Of a DNA stretch of 49,393 bases, positions 8,076 to 16,023 are shown one piece after another. The notes under the pieces are model-generated. The model was not told where the DNA came from, did not search any database, and saw nothing but the letters and a program-made list of their open reading frames with translations. Position 1 is the first letter of the stretch; each line of letters starts with the position of its first letter. The position numbers and the translations under genes were made by a program. Source of the DNA: Burkholderiales bacterium (lineage in GTDB: Bacteria > Pseudomonadota > Gammaproteobacteria > Burkholderiales > Burkholderiaceae_D). The stretch is taken from the NCBI GenBank assembly GCA_016200845.1, contig JACQDW010000022.1, positions 1-49,393 of the forward strand, read 5' to 3'.

Positions 8076-8747
8076 ATGAAATCATTTACAAATTTGTGTG
8101 TGTGGTCGCTAGTCGGGTGTTTGTTGTCGGGGTGTGCCGTGACGCCAACCCCGATTGTGCATCAACCGACTAGCGCATATGGTCAAAGCGCAAAAGCCCA
8201 GCGCGAAGTCAATGGCGCGATATTTCAAGCGTCTTCTTATCGTCCCTTGTTTGAAGACTATAAGGCGCGTCTGGTCGGAGATGTGGTGACGATTACGATC
8301 ACAGAAAACACGTCGGCAACAAAAGCCGCCGCGTCGTCGGGCAGCAAATCAGGTGGCGCTTCATTTGCTGCACCTACCTTATTGGGCATCCCGACGACAA
8401 CCTCCGCAAAAGCCTCGATCTCGACGACAGGTTCGACGAAATTCGACGAAAAAGGTGCAGAGACGGCGAGCAATAGCTTTACGGGAACAATTGCCGCAAC
8501 GGTGGTTGAAGTTCTTCCTAATGGCCATTTGCTGGTGAGCGGTGAAAAGCAAATTGCGTTTAATAAAGGTGCTGAGTTTGTACGGTTTTCTGGCATCGTG
8601 AATCCGCAAACGATCAATGCTGCTAACACAGTGTCTTCAACGCAGGTTGCCGATGCTCGCTTCGAATATCGTTCCACCTCGCGGGTGGATCTGGCCGAGG
8701 CGAATTCTTTATTGACGCGTTTCTTTTTAAGTTTTCTGCCTTTTTGA
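8076..8747 (+). CDS. flgH: Flagellar L-ring lipoprotein FlgH
   Basis: Outer-membrane L-ring subunit that forms the bushing for the rod. ATG 8076 gives 223 residues with a lipoprotein signal peptide ending in L-L-S-G-C, so Cys20 is the lipidated residue; an AGGGAG ribosome site lies just upstream. An in-frame ATG at 8019 overlapping the flgG stop would push the lipobox to residue 39, too far from the N-terminus, so it is rejected. The core has the conserved R-L-V-G-D-V-V-T-I-T-I-T-E-N-T and the C-terminal G-I-V-N-P-x-T-I-N-A-x-N-T-V-S-S-T-Q-V-A-D-A-R segments of FlgH. Confidence 0.95.
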   Translation: MKSFTNLCVWSLVGCLLSGCAVTPTPIVHQPTSAYGQSAKAQREVNGAIFQASSYRPLFEDYKARLVGDVVTITITENTSATKAAASSGSKSGGASFAAPTLLGIPTTTSAKASISTTGSTKFDEKGAETASNSFTGTIAATVVEVLPNGHLLVSGEKQIAFNKGAEFVRFSGIVNPQTINAANTVSSTQVADARFEYRSTSRVDLAEANSLLTRFFLSFLPF

Positions 8748-8760
8748 TGGAGCCACGGTT

Positions 8761-9906
8761 ATGACAAGCTTATTGAAAGTGCGCGGGATGTTACCGGCAA
8801 ATTTATCGTCATTGATTGCTACTCTGATTGCGTGCATAGCTTTATTGGGTACATTGGATTGCCGGGCCGAGCGTTTAAAAGATATCGCTGGGATACAAGG
8901 CGTTCGCCAGAATCAATTGATGGGATATGGTCTGGTGGTTGGCTTGGATGGTAGTGGCGATCAAACGACGCAAACACCGTTCACTGTTCAAAGCATTATC
9001 AGCATGATGCAGCAAATGGGTGTCAGTATCCCTGTTGGCACGAGTTTGCAATTAAAAAATGTCGCAGCCGTGATGGTCACTGCATCTTTACCACCGTTCT
9101 CGCAACCGGGACAGACTCTGGATATCACAGTTTCTTCTATGGGAAATGCGAAAAGTCTCAAGGGGGGCACATTGCTGATGACGCCTTTGAAGGGTGCTGA
9201 TAATCAGATCTATGCTATGGCACAAGGGAACGTTTTAGTTGGGGGCGTAGGCGCTTCTGCAAATGGTAGTAAGGCACAGGTGAATCATTTGAGTGTTGGA
9301 AAAATTTCTGGAGGCGCAACCGTGGAGCGAGCGGTGCCAACGACACTGGGGCAGGGCAGCGTAATCCAATTGGAGTTGAATAATTCCGATTTTTCTACTG
9401 CAAGTCGAGTGGTGGAAGCGATTAATAAAAAATTTGGTGCAGATACTGCTGCAGCGCTTGATGGTCGTGTGATTCAAGTGCGCGCGCCGCAAGTGAATGA
9501 TCAGCGAGTGTCATTTTTAGGTAGTCTGGAGAGCTTAGAAGTGACGCCCGCGCCAGCTGCGGCCAAAATTATCCTCAATGCGCGTACAGGCTCTATCGTG
9601 ATGAATCAAACGGTGAGTTTGGAAAACTGTGCTGTGGCACATGGAAATTTGAGTATCGTCATCAATACCGATAATGCAAGCAGTCAGCCCAATGCCTTAA
9701 GTCAGGGACAAACTACTAACACTGCTAATTCAAGTATTTCGATCACGAAAGAGGGTGGTCAGTTATTGAGTTTAAAAGCAAGCGCCAATTTGGCGGAGGT
9801 TGTGAAAGCCTTGAATTCCATCGGCGCGACGCCACAAGATTTGCTGGCGATATTGCAAGCGATGAAGGCTTCTGGCGCCTTGCGTGCTGATCTTGAAATC
9901 ATTTAA
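8761..9906 (+). CDS. flgI: Flagellar P-ring protein FlgI
   Basis: Periplasmic P-ring subunit, matured with the help of FlgA. The 381-residue protein begins with a long signal peptide (hydrophobic core about 18-32, cleavage expected near C-R-A at 34-36). The mature N-terminus R-L-K-D-I-A-G-I-Q-G-V-R-Q-N-Q-L-x-G-Y-G-L-V-V-G-L-x-G-S-G-D is highly characteristic. The C-terminal T-P-Q-D-L-L-A-I-L-Q-A-M-K-A-S-G-A-L-R-A segment is also standard. It lies 13 bases after flgH with a GGAGCC site. Confidence 0.96.
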   Translation: MTSLLKVRGMLPANLSSLIATLIACIALLGTLDCRAERLKDIAGIQGVRQNQLMGYGLVVGLDGSGDQTTQTPFTVQSIISMMQQMGVSIPVGTSLQLKNVAAVMVTASLPPFSQPGQTLDITVSSMGNAKSLKGGTLLMTPLKGADNQIYAMAQGNVLVGGVGASANGSKAQVNHLSVGKISGGATVERAVPTTLGQGSVIQLELNNSDFSTASRVVEAINKKFGADTAAALDGRVIQVRAPQVNDQRVSFLGSLESLEVTPAPAAAKIILNARTGSIVMNQTVSLENCAVAHGNLSIVINTDNASSQPNALSQGQTTNTANSSISITKEGGQLLSLKASANLAEVVKALNSIGATPQDLLAILQAMKASGALRADLEII

Positions 9907-9917
9907 GCCTTTTACGT

Positions 9918-10862
9918 ATGGCTTCTGATATGACTGGAATAAGCGGCATGAATGCGTTGAATGGGCGAGTAGATGTGAGCGATAAGCTGGCGTTTGACAG
10001 CAAAGGCTTGGATGCCTTGCGTCAATCCGCAAAGGATAATTCGCCCGAATCATTAAAAGCAGCTGCGACTCAGTTCGAGGCTTTATTCGTGGGTATGCTG
10101 CTCAAATCCATGCGCCAGGCTGGCGCTCAAGATGGGATGTTCGATAACGAGCAAAGCCGCATGTATACCACAATGCTCGACCAACAGCTGTCACAAAAGA
10201 TGGCCAGTCGCGGCATTGGACTTGCTGATGCCATGGTCAGACAACTCAGTCAGCAAACAATGCAGCAAGCGGTACAGGGTGAAGACATGCCTGCATTGCC
10301 CAATCTCGGTGCGGTTAATCAATATATGTTCCAACAAAAAAATAGCATTCGCTCTGATCAATCTGGATGGGATACGAGTGTGGCTGATGGTGTTTCATCA
10401 TCGCGCCATGTACAAGAATTTACTCAGAAATTGAGTCAACATGCGGAGCAAGCGAGCTTGAGTAGCGGCATTCCAGCCAAGTTTATGTTGGGGCAGGCTG
10501 CATTGGAGAGTGGCTGGGGGCGGCGCGAAATAAAGGCGGTGGATGGTAGTACCAGTCACAATTTGTTCGGGGTAAAGGCAGGCGCCTCATGGCGTGGTAA
10601 GACGGTCGATGCGTTGACAACCGAATACGTGAATGGGGTCGGCTATCAAAAAATTGAAAAATTTCGTGCCTACGATAATTATGCGGAGTCGTTTAAAGAC
10701 TATGCCAAGTTGCTAACTGAAAACCCGCGTTATCAAGAGGTACTTCGTAGTGGTGGCGACGCAGTTCAATTCGCACAAGCCTTACAAAAAGCAGGCTATG
10801 CAACGGATCCGGCTTATGCGCAAAAATTAACAAAAGTGATACAGCAATCTTTAGCGGGATAG
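9918..10862 (+). CDS. flgJ: Flagellar rod-cap protein and peptidoglycan hydrolase FlgJ
   Basis: Two-domain protein, as in Salmonella. The N-terminal rod-scaffolding domain (about 45-110) has A-A-T-Q-F-E-A-L-F-V-G-M-L-L-K-S-M-R. The C-terminal glycosidase family 73 domain (about 160-312) cuts peptidoglycan so the rod can pass. Glu197 in A-A-L-E-S-G-W-G is the expected catalytic acid, and the Y-D-N-Y-A-E-S-F segment (from residue 252) is the usual second conserved block. Some bacteria have only the rod-cap half; here both are present. Last gene of the flgB-J run, 138 bases before the flgK promoter region. Confidence 0.95.
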   Translation: MASDMTGISGMNALNGRVDVSDKLAFDSKGLDALRQSAKDNSPESLKAAATQFEALFVGMLLKSMRQAGAQDGMFDNEQSRMYTTMLDQQLSQKMASRGIGLADAMVRQLSQQTMQQAVQGEDMPALPNLGAVNQYMFQQKNSIRSDQSGWDTSVADGVSSSRHVQEFTQKLSQHAEQASLSSGIPAKFMLGQAALESGWGRREIKAVDGSTSHNLFGVKAGASWRGKTVDALTTEYVNGVGYQKIEKFRAYDNYAESFKDYAKLLTENPRYQEVLRSGGDAVQFAQALQKAGYATDPAYAQKLTKVIQQSLAG

Positions 10863-10893
10863 CGGAATAAAGCTGAGATCGCCTAGATATGAT

Positions 10894-10920
10894 TAAAGTT
10901 TTCCGATGGGTGCCCGTTAA
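10894..10920 (+). promoter_or_regulatory. Sigma-28 (FliA) promoter of flgKL
   Basis: TAAAGTTT, an 11-base spacer, then CCCGTTAA. The -35 box matches the consensus in eight of eight positions and the -10 box in six of eight (GCCGATAA). It lies about 87 bases before the flgK ATG. Box, spacing and the T at the fifth -10 position are shared with the flgM promoter. Confidence 0.83.
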
Positions 10921-11006
10921 TTAGGCAGACGGACGCACGTAATAGTAAATATAGACGCAATAAATCGTGCAACACTTCAGTCGCACATTACGCAAATAGG
11001 TTGAAT

Positions 11007-13328
11007 ATGGGTACCAGTATTTTAGGGATAGGCCAGAGTGCCTTAGCCGCGGCGCAATTGGGTATCGCGACGTCTGGTCACAATATTGCGAATGCAAATA
11101 CGCCTGGCTATAGTCGGCAAATTCTCCTTCAAAGTGCGGCGGCTGCGCAGAACGATGGCGGGAGTTTTATTGGACAAGGTACCAAGGTTGGTGATGTTAA
11201 ACGTATTTACAATCAATTTATCGCGCAGCAGGTTAATTCAACACAATCCACAAAAAATTCAGCGTCAACTTACTTCGATCAAATTAATCAGATTAATAAT
11301 TTATTGTCAGATCAAACCGCAGGGATATCCCCAGTCTTACAGGAGTTTTTTAGTTCTGCACAGAACCTTGCAGCAACACCGAATGGCACAGCGGGCGCTG
11401 CTGCCCGCCAATCCGTATTGTCAACAGCATCTTCGCTTACTTCTAGACTGAAGAGTTTGGGCGGGCGTCTTGATCAAATCTCTTCTGAGGTGAATGACCG
11501 TATTTCTCAGACTATTACTGAAGTGAACGCATATGCGAAACAAATTTCCGAACTGAATGATTTTATTGAGACAGCAAAGTCTGTTTCCGGTGGCGCAGTG
11601 CCAAATGATTTACTTGATCAACGTGATTACGCAGTGACGCAATTGAGTAAATTGACGAATGTTACAGCTGTTGAGCAAGGTGGAAAGTACAACATATTTA
11701 TAGGTAGTGGCCAGGCTCTCGTGTTGGGTGCTAAAGTAAATAATTTGCAGCCAACCAGTTCTGTCACCGATCCGAGTCGTTTGCAGATTGCCTATGAGTC
11801 AAATGGTGTGTTGGTCACGATGAGTGAGAGTAGTCTTACCGGGGGGCAGTTAGGTGGTTTATTTTCATTTCGAGCCAATTCACTTGATGCCACTCGAAAT
11901 TCATTGGGGCGCATCGCCGTATCAATAGCCACAGAGTTTAATGATCAGCATAAGTTGGGGCAGGATCTAAACGCACAAATTGGTGGAGATTTTTTTAGTG
12001 TCTCTGGTCCCGTGTCAACTCCGAGTTCTGCTAATACCAGTACAGCGAAAGTGGATGCATCGTTCGTTGATGTTGGTGCGCTTACCCTGAGCGACTATCG
12101 GGTACAGTATTTAGCAGGTTCTGGTGGTGCGCCAAATTACTTTAAAATCACCAGAGTGTCAGATGGAACCGTACAAACATCAACGACACTTCCAGCGGTC
12201 GTTGATGGGCTGTCATTCTCGCTTGGATATAATACAGCTGTTCCTCCTGTTGCGATTACTCCCAATGTTAATGATGAATTTTTGATTAAACCTACAGCAA
12301 ATGCGGCTTCTACGATCAGTGTGGCGGTGACCGATATCGCGAAAATTGCGGCCGGTACACCTGTCGCCACAAATCTTCCCAGTACGAATTTGGGATCGGG
12401 TAAATTTAGCTCTGGTGTGGTAGATGCGCCAATCGCGGCGACCAGCAATTCATTAACTGGTGTGATTGGTTCAGTGGCGATTGATGATGCGTTTAAAACA
12501 TCCACTTTTTCTCCACCTTTAACGTTGACATTTGCAACTGGCCCAAACGCCTTGTCTGGTTTTCCCGTTGGCGCATTGGTTTCGGTGACGTCTGCTGGCG
12601 TGACCTCAAATTACGAAGTGGCGGCGGTGGCAAACCCAGCCGCAACTCCGCCAAAGGTCGTTAATGTTCCCTATACAAGCGGAGCCAATGTCAAGTACGG
12701 TGGTGTTAGCTTTGTCATCAAAAATAATCCTACCGTGCCAACTGCTGGTGAAACTTTTACGCTTGGTAGTTCTCAGCCTGTGACGACGACAAAGCTTACC
12801 TATAATTCAGCCGGAAATAATTTCACTGGTTTTCCCGCAAATGCTAACGTCACAGTGACGAACGGAGGGACCACAACCTCATACGTGGCGGGATCTGCGA
12901 TACCTTATGTTGAAGGAGCAACCATTAGTTTTAATGGTCTGAGCTTTGTTGCGTCAGGCGCATATACGAATGGTGATGTTGTGAATATTACCAATAATCC
13001 TAGTGGCACAGGAGATAGCCGGAACGCGACTCTACTCGCCGGATTGCAAACTAAAAATACCATAGGTTCTGGAAGTACCACTTTTCAGGGAGCTTATGGC
13101 CAATTGGTTAGCTCAGCGGGAAATAAGGCGCATGAGTTGTCAGTTACCAATAATGCGGAGTCAAAGCTGTTAGCCCAAGCTGAACAAGCTCAACAATCTG
13201 AATCGGGTGTCAACCTGGATGAGGAGGCTTCCAACCTTCTGCGATACCAGCAGGCCTACCAAGCCGCAGGGAAATTAATGCAAATTGCCAGCCAGTTGTT
13301 TGATGCGTTGTTGGCCTTGGGTAGATAA
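11007..13328 (+). CDS. flgK: Flagellar hook-associated protein 1, FlgK
   Basis: First hook-filament junction protein, exported with the help of FlgN. ATG 11007 gives 773 residues starting M-G-T-S-I-L-G-I-G-Q-S-A-L; AATAGG lies six bases upstream. An in-frame TTG at 11001 would add only two residues. The conserved N-terminal S-G-H-N-I-A-N-A-N-T-P-G-Y-S-R-Q and the C-terminal G-V-N-L-D-E-E-A-x-N-L-L-R-Y-Q-Q-A-Y-Q-A-A-G-K motifs are intact. The protein is longer than enterobacterial FlgK (about 550 residues) because of an expanded variable region of several beta-rich modules (about 350-670), two of which look like a tandem duplication. Followed 11 bases later by flgL. Confidence 0.95.
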   Translation: MGTSILGIGQSALAAAQLGIATSGHNIANANTPGYSRQILLQSAAAAQNDGGSFIGQGTKVGDVKRIYNQFIAQQVNSTQSTKNSASTYFDQINQINNLLSDQTAGISPVLQEFFSSAQNLAATPNGTAGAAARQSVLSTASSLTSRLKSLGGRLDQISSEVNDRISQTITEVNAYAKQISELNDFIETAKSVSGGAVPNDLLDQRDYAVTQLSKLTNVTAVEQGGKYNIFIGSGQALVLGAKVNNLQPTSSVTDPSRLQIAYESNGVLVTMSESSLTGGQLGGLFSFRANSLDATRNSLGRIAVSIATEFNDQHKLGQDLNAQIGGDFFSVSGPVSTPSSANTSTAKVDASFVDVGALTLSDYRVQYLAGSGGAPNYFKITRVSDGTVQTSTTLPAVVDGLSFSLGYNTAVPPVAITPNVNDEFLIKPTANAASTISVAVTDIAKIAAGTPVATNLPSTNLGSGKFSSGVVDAPIAATSNSLTGVIGSVAIDDAFKTSTFSPPLTLTFATGPNALSGFPVGALVSVTSAGVTSNYEVAAVANPAATPPKVVNVPYTSGANVKYGGVSFVIKNNPTVPTAGETFTLGSSQPVTTTKLTYNSAGNNFTGFPANANVTVTNGGTTTSYVAGSAIPYVEGATISFNGLSFVASGAYTNGDVVNITNNPSGTGDSRNATLLAGLQTKNTIGSGSTTFQGAYGQLVSSAGNKAHELSVTNNAESKLLAQAEQAQQSESGVNLDEEASNLLRYQQAYQAAGKLMQIASQLFDALLALGR

Positions 13329-13339
13329 GAGAGCACATC

Positions 13340-14554
13340 ATGAGAATCAGTACCCAAACTATTTATGAGACTGGCGGTTCTCGTATTAGCGAATTGCAAG
13401 TAAATCTGAATAAGACCCAGCAACAGATTGCGGCGGGACGCAGAATCTTAACGCCATCAGATGATCCAATTGGTTCTGCCCGGGCGTTATCGATTTCGCA
13501 GTCGGATGCTGTGAATGAGCAATTTTCTGTGAATCGCAAAAATGCGACGAATACATTAAGCGTTGCCGAGTCGGTTTTGGGAAACGTGACGACGACCATG
13601 CATAATATTAAGACCTTGTTGGTTAGTGCTGGGAACGGTACATTGTCTGATCAGGATAGATCTTATATTGCGAATGAATTACAAGGTAACCTTGATCAAT
13701 TATTGGGGCAAGCTAATTCTACTGATGGAACGGAAGCTTATCTGTTTTCGGGTTTTAATTCGACTGTTGCTCCGTATACCAAGACGCAAGGCGGCGCTCA
13801 GTATAACGGTGATCAAGGAATGCGTTATCTGCAGGTGGATACAAGCAGAAAAATTCCTTTGAGTGAAGTTGGCTCAGCTATTTTTGGTAATATTCGCACT
13901 TCTAATGGCCAATTTAATGTCTTGCCGAATCCGTCCAACGTCGGCGGTGTGGTCGCTACCGCTGCGATTAACGTGCCGACTTCAGCTAACTTGACGGGGA
14001 ATAACTATGAAGTTGCATTTAATGGCTTAGGAAACAGTTTTACTGTGACCAATAAGACGACAGGCGTGGTTGTGGTACCTTCCACTGCATTTGTGAATCC
14101 TCACTCTGTCACGGTCGATGGGATGACGATTACATTGACTAACTCCCCAACTCCACCAGGGGCGAATGACAAATTTGTGATTCAGCCAGGTAATCAAAAT
14201 ATTTTTGAAACTCTGACTGACGCGATCAATTCTCTAAAGTTGCCGGCAACAGCGACTGCAGCGAAGTTGGAATTGACTGCAAGCCTGAATCAAGCGAACG
14301 CGAACTTAGACAAGTCTTTGTCAAACGTTTTAATGGCCAGAACTAATTTCGGTACTTCGTTGCGCGAGATAGATAATCTCAGTAGTGCAGGTGATGGGAT
14401 GTCTTTGATCTTCAAACAGGAGTTGTCGGGAATTCAGGATTTGGACTATGCCAAGGCCATCTCCGAGTTAAATCAAAATCAGGTCGTCTTGCAAGCGGCA
14501 CAGCAGTCCTTTGTGAAGACGGCTGCATTGTCCTTATTTAGCTATATAAACTGA
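13340..14554 (+). CDS. flgL: Flagellar hook-associated protein 3, FlgL
   Basis: Second junction protein, between FlgK and the filament. The 404 residues have the flagellin-like N-terminus (R-I-S-T-Q-T-I-Y-E followed by L-Q-x-x-L-N-K-T-Q-Q-Q-I-A-A-G-R-R-I-L-T-P-S-D-D-P-I-G) and a C-terminal flagellin helix with the D-L-D-Y-A-K-A-I-S-E-L-N-Q-N-Q block. A beta-rich insert (about 212-290, ending N-D-K-F-V-I-Q-P) resembles one of the FlgK modules. Transcribed with flgK from the sigma-28 promoter and ended by a strong hairpin. Confidence 0.94.
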   Translation: MRISTQTIYETGGSRISELQVNLNKTQQQIAAGRRILTPSDDPIGSARALSISQSDAVNEQFSVNRKNATNTLSVAESVLGNVTTTMHNIKTLLVSAGNGTLSDQDRSYIANELQGNLDQLLGQANSTDGTEAYLFSGFNSTVAPYTKTQGGAQYNGDQGMRYLQVDTSRKIPLSEVGSAIFGNIRTSNGQFNVLPNPSNVGGVVATAAINVPTSANLTGNNYEVAFNGLGNSFTVTNKTTGVVVVPSTAFVNPHSVTVDGMTITLTNSPTPPGANDKFVIQPGNQNIFETLTDAINSLKLPATATAAKLELTASLNQANANLDKSLSNVLMARTNFGTSLREIDNLSSAGDGMSLIFKQELSGIQDLDYAKAISELNQNQVVLQAAQQSFVKTAALSLFSYIN

Positions 14555-14574
14555 AGACAAGTCAGTACGGATTA

Positions 14575-14608
14575 AAAAGAAAAAAGCCCACGAGGGCTTT
14601 TTTCTTTT
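14575..14608 (+). terminator. Bidirectional rho-independent terminator after flgL
   Basis: A perfect 15-base-pair stem (A-rich then AGCCC, matched by GGGCT then T-rich) with an ACGA loop, followed by a T-tract. It ends flgKL on the plus strand. Because both flanks are A/T tracts it can also end the minus-strand phosphatase gene, whose stop is at 14624. Confidence 0.93.
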
Positions 14609-14623
14609 GCGGGTGATGCATAC

Positions 14624-15421
14624 TCAGATGACCCGAGTCATTTTTTCCGCGATGTAATTTTTTTGTTCCGTAGGAGGTGTCACCAACTTGACGATCGCAA
14701 ACGAGACATTGTCACCAGTGGAATTTGCCCGTTCACGCGCTTTTCTGATCAGTAATTCCGAAGCTTGGCGTGGCGAACTTGCGCCAATAGCGACAGACAA
14801 CTCAATATCTGCGAAGTAATGCCAAAGCCCATCTGAACATAATAAGAATGAGTCTCCCGCGCTTAGATCGTCTTTTTCTCCAAAACTGACATAGGGGATC
14901 GCATTTTTTGAGCCTAGCACGTTGACCAAGACGTTCGACATTTTGTGGTTCTTGGCTTCCTCGGAAGTGATGACGCCTTCGTCAACTAGTCTTTCCACAT
15001 AAGAATGGTCTTTCGTCCGCTCGCCCAGATTGGGGCCGTCGAAGCGATAGAGCCGGGAGTCTCCCACGTGTGCCCAGACGGCTTTTTGGGGCGAAATGAC
15101 CAGGGCAACGAAGGTACTGTGAGGTTCTTTTTCAGAGGATACCGCAGAGAGTTTAATGACGGTATGCGCTTCTTGTACGATGGCATCTAACATCGCTTTA
15201 ATGTCATTGCCCGGAAAAAATTCATCAAAAAGCATTTTGGCAGAGCGAACCACTTGCTCTGCAGCAATTGCACCTCCGCTTTTTCCTCCCATCCCGTCTG
15301 CTACAACCGCCATCATATGCCCGGGAGCGTTGGGGGCAGCAAACAATGCAACGCGGTCTTGTTGTTCTTTCCTGTCACCGATGTGTTGTGCGGTGCCTGC
15401 TTCGATCTTATATTGGCTCAT
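14624..15421 (-). CDS. PP2C-family serine/threonine protein phosphatase
   Basis: Metal-dependent phosphatase removing phosphate from Ser/Thr of proteins; the target is unknown. The 265 residues carry the PP2C motifs in order: G-D-R-K-E-Q-Q-D-R (about 15-23), V-A-D-G-M-G-G (40-46), V-G-D-S-R-L-Y-R (119-126), C-S-D-G-L-W (195-200) and G-D-N-V-S (236-240). These give the aspartates for the two-metal site. No membrane segment or extra domain is visible, so it is a stand-alone cytosolic PrpC/Stp-like enzyme. It is not next to a kinase here, and its neighbourhood with flagellar genes need not mean a functional link. Confidence 0.9.
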   Translation of the reverse strand: MSQYKIEAGTAQHIGDRKEQQDRVALFAAPNAPGHMMAVVADGMGGKSGGAIAAEQVVRSAKMLFDEFFPGNDIKAMLDAIVQEAHTVIKLSAVSSEKEPHSTFVALVISPQKAVWAHVGDSRLYRFDGPNLGERTKDHSYVERLVDEGVITSEEAKNHKMSNVLVNVLGSKNAIPYVSFGEKDDLSAGDSFLLCSDGLWHYFADIELSVAIGASSPRQASELLIRKARERANSTGDNVSFAIVKLVTPPTEQKNYIAEKMTRVI

Positions 15422-15745
15422 ACGTCTTGGTAGTTTACACTAGTCGGATATTCCGAAAATTTCATTTATTGAAGATACGTTAAAAACATTGGTTCAATCA
15501 TCGTGCCTGAATTGGTTTTGCTCTAAAGCGCCAACAATAGAGGAGAAAAGCGTTATAGTAAAGGGTGGGGCATGACAATCTGATATAGATGCAAAATATT
15601 CTGGCTTGCTCGCAACGATTGGTTGAAAACGGAGCCTTGGGCGGTGTTTTTAACTGGAGTAGATACATCGGAGCGGGTCTGCATCTGCCCAAAGTTTGCT
15701 AAGGTTTTTTCATGTTAAGTTTCATTTTACTCGTTCTGAAGGCCT
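15422..15745. other. Intergenic region between the PP2C phosphatase and the YdcH-like gene
   Basis: A 324-base stretch between divergent genes, which must hold promoters for both directions. I see no convincing coding frame, hairpin with T-tract, tRNA or known RNA. Several AT-rich -10-like boxes occur (for example TATAGT near 15555) but none has a good -35 partner, so I do not call a promoter. Confidence 0.4.
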
Positions 15746-15946
15746 ATGGATCATACAAATCAAATTCGGTTGCGCATTTGTGAGCTGGAAGTAGAGCATC
15801 GCGATCTTGATGCTGTCATTGAGACGATTACTAAAGATCCCAATCACGATGAATTGCAACTGCGCCGCCTCAAAAAACGTAAGTTGCAACTGAAAGATTA
15901 TATTGCGCTCTTGAAGATGCAATTATCGCCGGATATCCCAGCGTAA
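15746..15946 (+). CDS. YdcH-family small protein (DUF465)
   Basis: A 66-residue, highly charged, alpha-helical protein with the pattern of the YdcH/DUF465 family: an N-terminal helix (R-L-R-I-C-E-L-E-V-E-H-R-D-L-D), a turn with D-P-N-H-D-E-L-Q, and a second helix rich in Lys/Leu (L-R-R-L-K-K-R-K-L-Q-L-K-D-Y-I) that probably forms a helical hairpin. The family is conserved in proteobacteria and its function is not established. GAAGG upstream serves as ribosome site. It lies 77 bases before the helicase gene; cotranscription is possible but not shown. Confidence 0.8.
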   Translation: MDHTNQIRLRICELEVEHRDLDAVIETITKDPNHDELQLRRLKKRKLQLKDYIALLKMQLSPDIPA

Positions 15947-16023
15947 ATTTTTTTCTGTATAAGCTATTCGACAGGCGCGGCATTTTTGGCGCGTCGGTAT
16001 ATTTGTATTAGATAACACCTATT

